Shown here piece by piece: positions 15,937 to 24,279 of a stretch of 41,175 nt of DNA (position 1 is the first letter of the stretch; each line of letters opens with the position of its first letter). Source of the stretch: Rhabdonatronobacter sediminivivens (lineage in GTDB: Bacteria > Pseudomonadota > Alphaproteobacteria > Rhodobacterales > Rhodobacteraceae); assembly GCF_013415485.1 (NCBI RefSeq), contig NZ_JACBXS010000032.1, forward strand, positions 1-41,175, written 5' to 3'. A program made the translations under genes and the position numbers. The notes beneath the pieces were generated by a model. That model did no database searches. It saw only the letters and a list, made by a program, of their open reading frames with translations, and was not told the origin of the DNA.

Positions 15937-18120
15937 ATGATCGAGTCGCGCCCCCATGACATCTTCAAACCCGGCGAACTGATCAACAACACCTATCGCA
16001 TCGAAGGGGTGCTCGGGCGCGGGGGCACGTCCGAAGTCTATCGTGCGCGCTCCGAAATCTCGGGGCGCATTGTCGCGATGAAGGTGCTCAAATCCGAGTT
16101 TGCAGGGAATGAGGATTACCTCGTCCTGATGAACCGCGAAGAGGCGATGCGAGACATCCGCCATGATGCGGTGGTGCGCTACTCCGAGAACCACCGCACC
16201 ACCGAAGGCCATGTCTATCTGATCATGGATTATGTCGATGGTCCTGACCTTCACGCGTTGCTCAAGCAGGGCGGATTGCCGGCCGAGGACCTTTTGCTGA
16301 TCTGCGCGCGCGTTGCCTCGGGGTTGGCGGTGGCGCATGCGCGCAACATCTTTCACCGTGATCTTTCGCCCGACAATATCATCCTCAAGGGCGGCAAGCC
16401 CGGGCACGCCGTGATCATCGACTTCGGGATCGCAAAGGATGACAGCCCCGGCGCCGAAACCATCACCGGGGGTGAGTTTGCCGGAAAATACGCCTATGCC
16501 GCGCCGGAACAACTGAACGGGCGAGCCGATGCGCGCTCGGACATCTACGCGCTGGGGGCGCTGTTGCTGGCCAGTTTTCGCGGTATGCCGCCCGATGTCG
16601 GACGCAATCCGATGGAGGTCTTGCGCCGCAAGGGCGAGCCGCTGGACACCGAAGGTGTCCCCGAGCCGTTGAAGTCGCTCATCGACCGGATGACACAGCC
16701 CGATCCGGAGCAGCGCCTGCAATCGGCCGAGGCTGTCCTGGATGCCATCGATCCGAAATACCTCCCCGACGATCTGCCCCTGCGCCCGACGACCTTGCCG
16801 CCGCAGCGCGAAGCTGCCCGCACGGACGAAGCGGCGCCTGCGACCGAACGTTCGCGCATCAGGGGCCGGGGCGGCGATGACCAGGTCCCGGCGCGCAGTG
16901 GCCGCAAGCGGGTTGTCGCCGGGGTCGCTGTCCTGGCGCTGGCGGGGATCGGCGTGGGGGGGTATTTCGGGGGCGTTCCGGGCCTGTTTCCGGGGGGCGC
17001 AGGCCTGCCCGTGGCCGATCCCTACACGCTGGTTGTTTCGCGCGCCGCGGGCGCCGCGCCCGTTGCCGAAGGCCATGTTCCCAGCGCCGAGGTGCGCGAC
17101 GATCTGGCCGCAATCCTTGCGGCACAAGGCGGAGAGGCGCGGCTGGAGCTTGCCACCGGCGACATTCCCGATGGTTGGGGCGCCGGGATTGCGCGGCTGA
17201 TCGATACCGTCATCGCGCTGGAGGAGTGGCAGATATCCGCCGCGGGCAGCCAGATCGAGGTCACCGGCATAGCCGAGGAGCGGGGCCAGCACGAGCGGGT
17301 CAGCTTCGCACTCACCGCGCCTCTTCCGGGCGATTTGTCGGTGAATTCGGATATCCTTCTGGGGCCGGTGCGGCTGCCGGTGTCCGATGTCCGCGAGGTG
17401 CTGGCCGCCGCCGCCGAGTGCGGACCGCTGCACCTGTCCGACGCGCCTGACGTCGCCTATTCCATGGGCGAGCGGATTTCCGTCACCGGCGCCATCGAAG
17501 GCCCCGAGATGCGCGAAGTGATCTTCGATGCGCTCTCGGCGATTGCCGGGGATCGTCCGGTGGTTCTGGATCTGGACGTGCTCAATCGCGGGTTGTGTCT
17601 GCTTGAGGGCACGCTTGCACAGGTGCCGTCGGGCGATATCGAAATGCGTTTCGGATTTGGTGACAGACCTCAGGACAATCCATCCGGGCGCTACTATGTC
17701 GGCGAAAACCCGGTGATCGACATCATCCTTCCGGCTGATCTGGAGGACGGTCACCTTTGGGTTTCGATCATCGACGTCAAGGGGTCGGTCTTTCATCTGC
17801 TGCCGAACATCAACCGACAGGAAACGGCCGTATCCGCCCTGCGTGCCGGGCGCGCCGAGACGCTTCCGGTGCGCGTTGCCTATGGGGTGGAGGAGGCGCA
17901 GGGCAATGCTCGGCTGGCTTTTCTCGTGGATGACACGGCGCTGGGCAAGAACAGGATACTGGTGTTGCACGGCCCCGAGCCGCTCTTTGATGAGTTGCGG
18001 CCCACTTCGGAGTCGATCGACAGCTTTTCCGAAGTACTGGACACGGCAATTGCAAGGTTCACGGGGTCGGCCACGGTCACGGCCAACAGCCGCATACTGG
18101 TCTCGGCCGAACAGGAGTGA
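15937..18120 (+). CDS. Transmembrane Ser/Thr protein kinase with periplasmic BON-like and DUF4384-like domains
   Basis: The 727-residue protein has a Hanks-type kinase domain at about 20-275: glycine loop VLGRGGTSEVY, Lys49 in AMKVLK, catalytic loop HRDLSPDN (Asp142, Asn147), DFG at 162-164 and APE at 189-191. The catalytic-loop lysine of HRDLKPxN is replaced by serine, a variant known in a subset of bacterial kinases. A basic linker leads to one membrane helix (about 325-345, VVAGVAVLALAGIGVGG). The periplasmic part has BON-like segments (about 375-460 and 485-560) and a DUF4384-like region (about 585-685, LWVSIIDVKGSVFHLLPNIN). That C-terminal order matches the TonB-like protein encoded at 11456-13396. 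The likely role is sensing an envelope state and phosphorylating cytoplasmic targets; ligand and targets are unknown. No dedicated phosphatase gene is visible in the window. Confidence 0.9.
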   Translation: MIESRPHDIFKPGELINNTYRIEGVLGRGGTSEVYRARSEISGRIVAMKVLKSEFAGNEDYLVLMNREEAMRDIRHDAVVRYSENHRTTEGHVYLIMDYVDGPDLHALLKQGGLPAEDLLLICARVASGLAVAHARNIFHRDLSPDNIILKGGKPGHAVIIDFGIAKDDSPGAETITGGEFAGKYAYAAPEQLNGRADARSDIYALGALLLASFRGMPPDVGRNPMEVLRRKGEPLDTEGVPEPLKSLIDRMTQPDPEQRLQSAEAVLDAIDPKYLPDDLPLRPTTLPPQREAARTDEAAPATERSRIRGRGGDDQVPARSGRKRVVAGVAVLALAGIGVGGYFGGVPGLFPGGAGLPVADPYTLVVSRAAGAAPVAEGHVPSAEVRDDLAAILAAQGGEARLELATGDIPDGWGAGIARLIDTVIALEEWQISAAGSQIEVTGIAEERGQHERVSFALTAPLPGDLSVNSDILLGPVRLPVSDVREVLAAAAECGPLHLSDAPDVAYSMGERISVTGAIEGPEMREVIFDALSAIAGDRPVVLDLDVLNRGLCLLEGTLAQVPSGDIEMRFGFGDRPQDNPSGRYYVGENPVIDIILPADLEDGHLWVSIIDVKGSVFHLLPNINRQETAVSALRAGRAETLPVRVAYGVEEAQGNARLAFLVDDTALGKNRILVLHGPEPLFDELRPTSESIDSFSEVLDTAIARFTGSATVTANSRILVSAEQE

Positions 18121-18326
18121 AGCATCCCTCAGGTGATCGCCGATTTCAGAGCGGTCCACGGCGTTCTCGGGCCCGGGGCCATGGTTCGGCATGCAAATGT
18201 GTCCCTTGGGTGGGTGATGATCATCCGAAGCTGCCCCACCTGAACGGATGCCGTGGAGGCCCCGGCCAGCGCGAGCTCCACAATCAACGCGTCCACCTCC
18301 GAGCGAGAGCTGGCGATGACGGTCGC

Positions 18327-20144
18327 TCAGGGCTGCAGGACGTAGCTGCCAGGTGCGTCGCCCAGCCCGCGGGATTTCACCTCCGGGGGCGCTCCGGTGT
18401 CGCCGCTATGGGTTTTCAGCCAGTCCGCCCATTCGAGCCACCATGATCCCTTCTGCGGCTCATGCGCCGCCAGCCAGCGATCCGGGCCCTGATAATGCGC
18501 CCCGGCCGTGCGGTGGCCGATGCGGTAATGGCGCCGCGGGTGGCCGGGTTCCGACAGGATACCGGTATTGTGCCCGCCCTTGGTCAGCACGAAGGTCAGG
18601 TCGCAATCGGTGAAGAGCGCGGTCTTCCAGACCGACCGCCAGGGGGCGATGTGATCGGTTTCGGTGGCGACGACGAACATCGGCACCTCAATGTCCTTCA
18701 GCGCGATCACCCGCCCTTCGACGGCGAAGCGTCCGGCGGTGATGCGGTTCTCCAGGAAAATCCCGCGCAGGTATTCCGAATGCATACGTGCGGGCATCCG
18801 GGTGGTGTCATTGACCCAGACCCCGATATCGGTGGGCAGGTCGGGCTCTCCCAGGAAGTATCGGCGCACGGCGCGGGACCAGATCAGGTCCTCGGACCGG
18901 ATGGCGGCAAAGGCGCCCGACATCTGCGGCCGGTCCAGATAGCCCTGCGACCACATCATGTCCTCAAGAAAAGCGACCTGGCTTTCATCGAGGAACAGCA
19001 GCAACTCGCCAGCTTCGGCGAAATCCACCTGCGCCGCCATCAGCGTGACCGAGGCCAGCCGGTCATCATGGTCGCGCGCCATGGTGGCGGCGGCAATGGC
19101 CAGCAGCGTGCCGCCCAGGCAATAGCCATTGGCATGAACCCGCGCCCCGGGCAGGATGCCGCCGATCACATCCAGCGCCTGCATGATGCCCTTCAGGCGG
19201 TAATCCTCAAGCGACAGATCGGCCTGATCTGCGCCCGGGTTCAGCCATGAGATGCAGAACACCGTGTACCCCTGATCGACCAGCCAGCGGATGAAGGAGT
19301 TATGCGGCGACAGATCCAGAATGTAGTATTTCATGATCCAGGCGGGCACGATCAGCACCGGTTCGGCATGGACCTGCTCGGTGCTGGGTGCATACTGGAT
19401 CAGCTCCATCAGATCATTGCGATACACCACCGTCCCCGGCGTGGCGGCCAGCGCCGTACCCAGGGCGAAATCCTCGGGCACCGGACGGTGCTCCTGTGTC
19501 AGCACGCGGCGGGCGTCATCGGCGTAATGCAGCGCGCCGTCGAAGAGGTTGCGCCCGGCGTTCTTCCACGTGGCTTCAAGAATTTCCGGATTCCCCATCG
19601 GGAAATTCGAAGGCGACACGGTATCGAGAAGCTGGCGCATCATGAAGCCGGTGCGCTCGTTGTTCTGCTTGCGCAGCCCGCGCAGATCGGCGGTGGCTGC
19701 CTGCCACCAGTCCTGGGTTGCCAGAAAGCCCTGCTGCCACAGCGCAAAGGGCGGCCTGTCCCAGCCTGGATGCGACCAACGGGTATCGTATGTGCCGGGC
19801 GCGAAGGGCTTTTTTCCGGGCTTGCCCGAAAGCCCGCTGGCCCCGAACTGCGCCAGTTTGAGCCAGTTGTCGCGCGCACGCTCCATCAGTTCAAGCTGCC
19901 GTCCTGGCGCTCGGGCCAGATGCATTGCCCAGTCGCCCCAGGCATCGATCATGGCATGCGGGGAAATGCCGCCGGTCATGCGCGCAAGGCTGGCCATCAC
20001 GCCGCGATCAAGGGCAGCATAGGGATGCAGGTCACGGTCGGACGCATCCAGCGGGCGGCGTGTGACCGCCGACAGTCGCTGTTTGCGACCGGCATCCCCT
20101 GTCGATGGCCGGCTGCGTGCAGGCTTTCCGTCTGTTCCGGTCAT
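18327..20144 (-). CDS. phaC: Class I poly(3-hydroxyalkanoate) synthase PhaC
   Basis: The 605-residue protein polymerises (R)-3-hydroxyacyl-CoA into PHA at the granule surface. The ATG at 20144 follows GGAGGG with good spacing; a longer frame to 20252 lacks this. The alpha/beta-hydrolase core carries the catalytic triad: Cys342 in the lipase-box-like GYCLGG, Asp497 in ATETDHIAPW and His525 in GGHNTGI. Class I features include SPSNFPMGNPEIL and the SWLNPG segment. Length is typical of class I enzymes. No phaP, phaR or phaZ gene is nearby, although these often neighbour phaC in Rhodobacterales. It converges with the kinase gene across about 206 bp, in which I see no clear terminator. Confidence 0.95.
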   Translation of the reverse strand: MTGTDGKPARSRPSTGDAGRKQRLSAVTRRPLDASDRDLHPYAALDRGVMASLARMTGGISPHAMIDAWGDWAMHLARAPGRQLELMERARDNWLKLAQFGASGLSGKPGKKPFAPGTYDTRWSHPGWDRPPFALWQQGFLATQDWWQAATADLRGLRKQNNERTGFMMRQLLDTVSPSNFPMGNPEILEATWKNAGRNLFDGALHYADDARRVLTQEHRPVPEDFALGTALAATPGTVVYRNDLMELIQYAPSTEQVHAEPVLIVPAWIMKYYILDLSPHNSFIRWLVDQGYTVFCISWLNPGADQADLSLEDYRLKGIMQALDVIGGILPGARVHANGYCLGGTLLAIAAATMARDHDDRLASVTLMAAQVDFAEAGELLLFLDESQVAFLEDMMWSQGYLDRPQMSGAFAAIRSEDLIWSRAVRRYFLGEPDLPTDIGVWVNDTTRMPARMHSEYLRGIFLENRITAGRFAVEGRVIALKDIEVPMFVVATETDHIAPWRSVWKTALFTDCDLTFVLTKGGHNTGILSEPGHPRRHYRIGHRTAGAHYQGPDRWLAAHEPQKGSWWLEWADWLKTHSGDTGAPPEVKSRGLGDAPGSYVLQP

Positions 20145-20888
20145 CCGAGCCAACCCTCCGTTGCTGCAGGTTTCCCGATCGATGTGGCGCGCGACCGGGG
20201 CGGGCCTGGTCGTCCCCGGGCTGGCCGCGATTGCTGGCAACCGCAAGAGCACGGAGTGGGCAGCCCGTATGGCACCTTACAGCGTAACAGCCAGGCGAAC
20301 GAACCGAAAGCTGCGTTGCGGCGCGCTCAATCCGAATTCATCCGGTACAGACCCGCAGCAAGGTCCATGCAGACACGCAAGGAGCCTCCATGACATCGGC
20401 AATGTCAGTGGGTTGAAAGAACGCAGCGGCACCTTCCGCACGGTAGAGCGACGAGGGCCGCAAGGCGCCCCATCATCGCGGTCCCGGCGGGCTGCAGCCG
20501 GGGCGCCTTGGTCCCGGGTTATGCGCTCGGACAAGGGTCAACGGCACGTGCGCGATCCCTCGACGGGTTCAGATTGTCGTCATGAGCGCCGGCAGTGTCC
20601 GTGTGCGTCACCACCGGTAGATCTATCTGCAGGGCATCGCACATGCGCCCGCCCGAGCCCGCAGTGACGCAGTCCTGAGTGACCACGAAGGGTCAGTTCC
20701 GAACGCAGATTGATGGCCCGCGGCAAAAAAGCTTGCCCAAAAGGCGGATTCAGGTGACGCTGGGTGCGGGGGAAGGCAGCTTGGGGAATGTGTGAACGAT
20801 GGGCGGGCGTGGATGCGCCTGAGGCCGCTCGGAAGGGTGGCCGGGGGTGTCAGCGCAGGGAATGTCCGTAAAAGGGGGAGGAACGTCA
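20145..20888. other. Gene-poor stretch upstream of phaC and the orphan gene
   Basis: Across 744 bp I find no reading frame with believable composition or a supported start. The first part must hold the phaC promoter and ribosome binding site on the minus strand; I could not pick out a convincing -35/-10 pair. The last 20 bases hold the ribosome binding site of the orphan gene. Confidence 0.55.
20873..20882 (+). promoter_or_regulatory. Strong ribosome binding site that sets a TTG start
   Basis: AGGGGGAGGA contains a full GGAGG and sits seven bases before the TTG at 20889. The in-frame ATGs at 20847 and 20862 lie upstream of it, so they cannot use it. Confidence 0.6.
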
Positions 20889-21275
20889 TTGCCACACGCT
20901 TACGAAAACAAGGGATCGAAGTCGGGCTCGCAGAAGGGGACCTTCATTGGCAATCCATCCGCGACGCATATCCACCTGGTTGGCCGCAACGATCATCTGA
21001 AGCTTCAGAACAACGACAGAAAGCGCTACAACATCCACTGGCGCCCCAGCGCGAAGAACCTGGTCGACAGGCAGAAGCTCAATCAGGCGAAGAAGGCGGG
21101 CAAAGGGGATGCCTACCTGGCCCAGTTCAGCGAGACGCTGGCCGAGATTGACCACCTGCGCGCTGCCTGGGATGAAATGAGCGCCATGAACGACAATGGC
21201 GTTCCCGCCTGCAAGGCGTGGCTCCGCAGCTATCTGGTGGACTATCACGGTGTGAATCCGTCGAAGCTGCGCTGA
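20889..21275 (+). CDS. Orphan hypothetical protein, 128 residues, TTG start
   Basis: I do not recognise this protein. Read from the TTG at 20889 it starts MPHAYENKGSKSGSQKG, is soluble and basic, and has no signal peptide or membrane segment. A compact motif THIHLVGRNDHLKLQ is followed by a charged helical middle (LVDRQKLNQAKKAGKGDAY, then AEIDHLRAAWDEM) and the end WLRSYLVDYHGVNPSKLR. Its amino-acid composition is that of a real protein (Lys, Asn, His and Asp, not the Arg/Pro/Ala mix of chance GC-rich frames). It stands alone between two gene-poor stretches and may have arrived by transfer. Confidence 0.65.
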   Translation: MPHAYENKGSKSGSQKGTFIGNPSATHIHLVGRNDHLKLQNNDRKRYNIHWRPSAKNLVDRQKLNQAKKAGKGDAYLAQFSETLAEIDHLRAAWDEMSAMNDNGVPACKAWLRSYLVDYHGVNPSKLR

Positions 21276-21758
21276 GGGGTCCGCCCCACGGACACGGCCA
21301 GCGGTGCCGTCGACCCGGGTCGCGGCCTCAATGCTGCGCGTATGGCAGGGCGCCAGAGGCAGACCCGCTGTCATGCATCATCCAATGCGCCTGCCAGCAT
21401 CTCCTGCCCGACAGACTGGACCTGCCGAGCGGCCAGCTTGCCGTCGGGCTACATGGGCGGGCGGCGCAGCTCCTTCACGCGCGGCTGGCCGGGGTCCGGG
21501 AGTGGCCTTTGCGGTGTTGGTGGCGGTGGACCTGCCAACGGCAAGGAGCCTGGCAGAGGGGTGGCAGGTGCCATCCGTTCCCAGAGAACCTTGACCACAA
21601 ATCACTGACCTCACGGAAAGATGCGCTTCCTGACGCGTGGGGCAGGGCGCCCTGCGCATGTAGTCCCCTTGATCTTCGGGTTGAAACTTTGCGCGCGAAA
21701 ATATATGAATTTTATCGGCCAAGTTCGAAGCTGGCCGACAGGGGAAGGACAGCATCTT
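21276..21758. other. Gap upstream of the LacI-type regulator, with an AT-rich possible operator
   Basis: No gene is supported in 483 bp. A perfect 14-bp palindrome, GCAGGGCGCCCTGC, lies at 21642-21655. At 21696-21715 there is an AT-rich patch, GAAAATATATGAATTTTAT, unlike the GC-rich surroundings. It resembles the AT-rich operator region at 22804-22840 before the binding-protein gene, so the regulator may bind both. Confidence 0.45.
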
Positions 21759-22790
21759 GTGACCGGGCAGAAAATTCGCAACATGGAAGAGTTCGCGGCC
21801 GTAAGTGGCATCTCGCGCCCGACCGTTTCAAAGTACTTCCAGGACCCCGAGAGCGTGCGCTCCTCGACGCGCAAACGGATCGAAACGGCGCTCGAACGCT
21901 ATGACTTCCGCCCCAACATCTTCGCCATGAACCAGAATCGCAAGCTGACCAAGATTGTGGGCGTGGTCGTGCCGTATCTGGCGGATCCGTTCTTTGCCGA
22001 AATCGCCCGCAAGATCGAACGGCGCTGCATCGATGCGGGGTTCTGGCCGATCCTGTTTTCGGCGCATGGCGAACAGAAACTGGAAAACGCCATCCTTGAA
22101 AGTCTGCGGGTTCTCAAACCCGCAGGGGTTCTGCTGGCGCCGCTGGGGCGCGTGTCGGACCGCCAGGCGGTAGAACGCTTTTGCGACGATGTGCCCACAG
22201 TGCTGTTCGACAGCAATATCGACGGTGTGGGCAAGGTCTTCGTTGGCTCGGACAACCATGATTTCGTGACCCAGAGTGTGGAGTATCTGGTGCGCACCGG
22301 GTCTTCTCCGGTCCTGTTCGAGATGCGAAACCCCGCAAACCCGAACGCCAACAAGCGCCGACTGGCGTATCTTGCGAATATGGAGCGCCTGGGGCTGGAG
22401 CCCCATATCGTCAAGGTCGATGGCGAGGGGTGGGATTTTGAACGTATCGGCTATGAAGGCGGGCTGAAGGCCATAAGGGACAAGGCCTTTCCGACGAATA
22501 CGGTGCTGTGCAGCAATGACCGGCTTGCCGTGGGTTTCCTGACAGCCTGTTTCGAGCAAGGCCTGTCCGTGGGCTATGGCGGGGATCATGCGATGCGCGT
22601 GATGTCGCATGACGATCACCCGGTTTCGCGCTTTACCTGCCCCCCGCTGACGACCGTCGCGCATGATTACGATGCCGTGTCCAACAAGGCGGTCGAGGTG
22701 CTGTTTCAGATGCTCGAGGATGGGGCGATGCCCGAGACGCGCAAGGAGTTCCTGTATCCGACCAAGCTGATACTCCGAAAATCGGCCTAA
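21759..22790 (+). CDS. LacI-family transcriptional regulator of the polyol operon
   Basis: The 343-residue protein starts at GTG 21759, which follows GGGGAAGGA; upstream in-frame ATGs would put the AT-rich operator inside the gene. The helix-turn-helix is NMEEFAAVSGISRPTVSKYF at about residues 8-27, followed by hinge-region sequence ERYDFRPNIFAMNQNRK. The periplasmic-binding-protein-like sensor domain begins IVGVVVPYLADPFFAEIA and runs to the end. LacI regulators usually repress adjacent sugar operons until a sugar or its product binds. The operon begins 86 bp downstream in the same direction. The effector, perhaps a hexitol or ketose, is inferred. Confidence 0.92.
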   Translation: MTGQKIRNMEEFAAVSGISRPTVSKYFQDPESVRSSTRKRIETALERYDFRPNIFAMNQNRKLTKIVGVVVPYLADPFFAEIARKIERRCIDAGFWPILFSAHGEQKLENAILESLRVLKPAGVLLAPLGRVSDRQAVERFCDDVPTVLFDSNIDGVGKVFVGSDNHDFVTQSVEYLVRTGSSPVLFEMRNPANPNANKRRLAYLANMERLGLEPHIVKVDGEGWDFERIGYEGGLKAIRDKAFPTNTVLCSNDRLAVGFLTACFEQGLSVGYGGDHAMRVMSHDDHPVSRFTCPPLTTVAHDYDAVSNKAVEVLFQMLEDGAMPETRKEFLYPTKLILRKSA

Positions 22791-22810
22791 ACTTATCCCG
22801 TGTGAAATTT

Positions 22811-22831
22811 ATATTGACCGCGTGGCAATAT
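22811..22831 (+). promoter_or_regulatory. Probable LacI operator overlapping the polyol operon promoter
   Basis: Inverted repeat ATATTG-(9 bp)-CAATAT in an AT-rich patch between the regulator and binding-protein genes. TTGACC at 22814-22819, a -35-like hexamer, lies in the left arm, so a bound regulator would block RNA polymerase. The -10 is not clear. Confidence 0.5.
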
Positions 22832-22876
22832 TTGAATTAACCTTCGCCCTGTTCATATCGTTCAGGGAGGAACAGC

Positions 22877-24181
22877 ATGAGACTCGGAAAGTCACTTGTG
22901 GCATCGACGGCGCTTGCGCTGGTCGCAGCCTCGGGCGCATTTGCCCAGACGCTTACCATTGCGACAGTCAACAACGGCGACATGATCCGCATGCAAGGGC
23001 TGAGCAATGAGTTTACTGCCCAGACCGGGATCGAGCTTGAGTGGGTCATTCTGGAAGAGAACATCCTGCGCCAGCGTGTCACGCAGGATATCGCCACCAG
23101 CGGTGGCCAGTTCGACATCATGACCATCGGCATGTACGAGGCACCGATCTGGGCCGAGCGCGGTTGGCTGGTCTCGCTTGACGGCCTGCCCGAGGAATAT
23201 GACATCGACGACATCCTGCCTGCCATGCGCGCCGGCTTGTCGTTCGAGGACAGCCTCTATGCCGCGCCCTTCTATGGCGAAAGCTCCATGGTGATGTATC
23301 GCACGGATCTGATGGAAGCGGCCGGGATGGAAATGCCTGAGGAGCCCACCTGGGATGACATCGCCGCCGCCGCCGCCGCGATGACCGATCGCGACAACAA
23401 CATCAACGGCATCTGTCTGCGCGGGCGCGCTGGCTGGGGCGAGAACATGGCCTTCATCACCACCGTCGCCAACTCCTTTGGCGCGCGCTGGTTTGACGAG
23501 GACTGGAACGCCCAGCTTGACAGCCCCGAATGGCTGGAGGCGGTCACCTTCTACAATGACCTGCTGCAGAACTATGGCCCTCCGGGGGCAGCCAACAACG
23601 GGTTCAACGAAAACCTGACGCTGTTCCAGCAGGGGCGCTGCGGCATGTGGCTGGATGCCACCGTGGCCGCCAGCTTCGTGACCAACCCCAGCGATTCGAC
23701 CGTGGCTGACAGCGTGGGCTTTGCGCTGGCTCCCAACAGGGACGGGCTTGACAAGCGCGCCAACTGGCTCTGGGCCTGGGCGCTGGCCATCCCTGCCGGC
23801 ACGCAGCAGGAAGAGGCCGCGATGGAGTTCATCAACTGGGCCACATCGAAGGACTACCTTGAGCTGGTGGCAGAGCGCGAGGGCTGGGCAAATGTGCCTC
23901 CGGGCAGCCGCACCTCGCTCTATGAGACCCCGGAATATGCGGAAGTCCCCTTTGCCGACATGACGCTGCGGTCGATCAACGCGGCCGATCCGAACAATCC
24001 GACCATCGATCCGGTTCCCTATGTTGGCATCCAGTTCGTCGCGATCCCCGAATGGGCCGGCATCGGAACCGCTGCCGGTCAGGAGTTCTCGGCCATGGTC
24101 GCAGGGCAACTGACTCCGGAACAGGCCCTTGAACGTGCTCAGGCCCTGGTCACGGATGAGATGGAGGCGGCAGGTTACTGA
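22877..24181 (+). CDS. smoE: SmoE-type polyol ABC transporter, periplasmic binding protein
   Basis: The 434-residue protein has a signal peptide (MRLGKSLVASTALALVA, cleavage near AFA-Q) and the fold signature of family 1 extracellular solute-binding proteins. It shows the usual landmarks (LTIATVNNGDMIRMQGLSNE, FDIMTIGMYEAPIWAERG, LFQQGRCGMWLDATVAASF). The start follows AGGGAGGA. It captures the substrate for the permeases encoded downstream. Sorbitol/mannitol specificity is inferred from the operon, which matches the R. sphaeroides smo layout. A hairpin follows in the 98-bp gap before smoF. Confidence 0.93.
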   Translation: MRLGKSLVASTALALVAASGAFAQTLTIATVNNGDMIRMQGLSNEFTAQTGIELEWVILEENILRQRVTQDIATSGGQFDIMTIGMYEAPIWAERGWLVSLDGLPEEYDIDDILPAMRAGLSFEDSLYAAPFYGESSMVMYRTDLMEAAGMEMPEEPTWDDIAAAAAAMTDRDNNINGICLRGRAGWGENMAFITTVANSFGARWFDEDWNAQLDSPEWLEAVTFYNDLLQNYGPPGAANNGFNENLTLFQQGRCGMWLDATVAASFVTNPSDSTVADSVGFALAPNRDGLDKRANWLWAWALAIPAGTQQEEAAMEFINWATSKDYLELVAEREGWANVPPGSRTSLYETPEYAEVPFADMTLRSINAADPNNPTIDPVPYVGIQFVAIPEWAGIGTAAGQEFSAMVAGQLTPEQALERAQALVTDEMEAAGY

Positions 24182-24200
24182 GCCCCTGCTGCCCCGGGTC

Positions 24201-24223
24201 AGGGGCGCGCATCGCGCGCCCCT
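24201..24223 (+). terminator. Intra-operon hairpin after the binding-protein gene
   Basis: AGGGGCGCGC and GCGCGCCCCT form a perfect 10-bp stem with a three-base loop. No T-run follows, so it more likely protects the upstream transcript or causes partial termination. That would raise binding-protein levels over the permeases, as in many ABC operons. Confidence 0.55.
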
Positions 24224-24279
24224 CTCCACCATCCTTCACCATCGACAAGCCCGGCTTGTCCTGATGAAAGGCCAGTGCC

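Noticed and set aside
15919..18192. Very long minus-strand open frame (757 codons) opposite the kinase gene
   Set aside because: It is the complement of a clear kinase gene. Its translation is rich in Arg, Gly, His and Gln with no domain, as expected from GC-rich codon bias.
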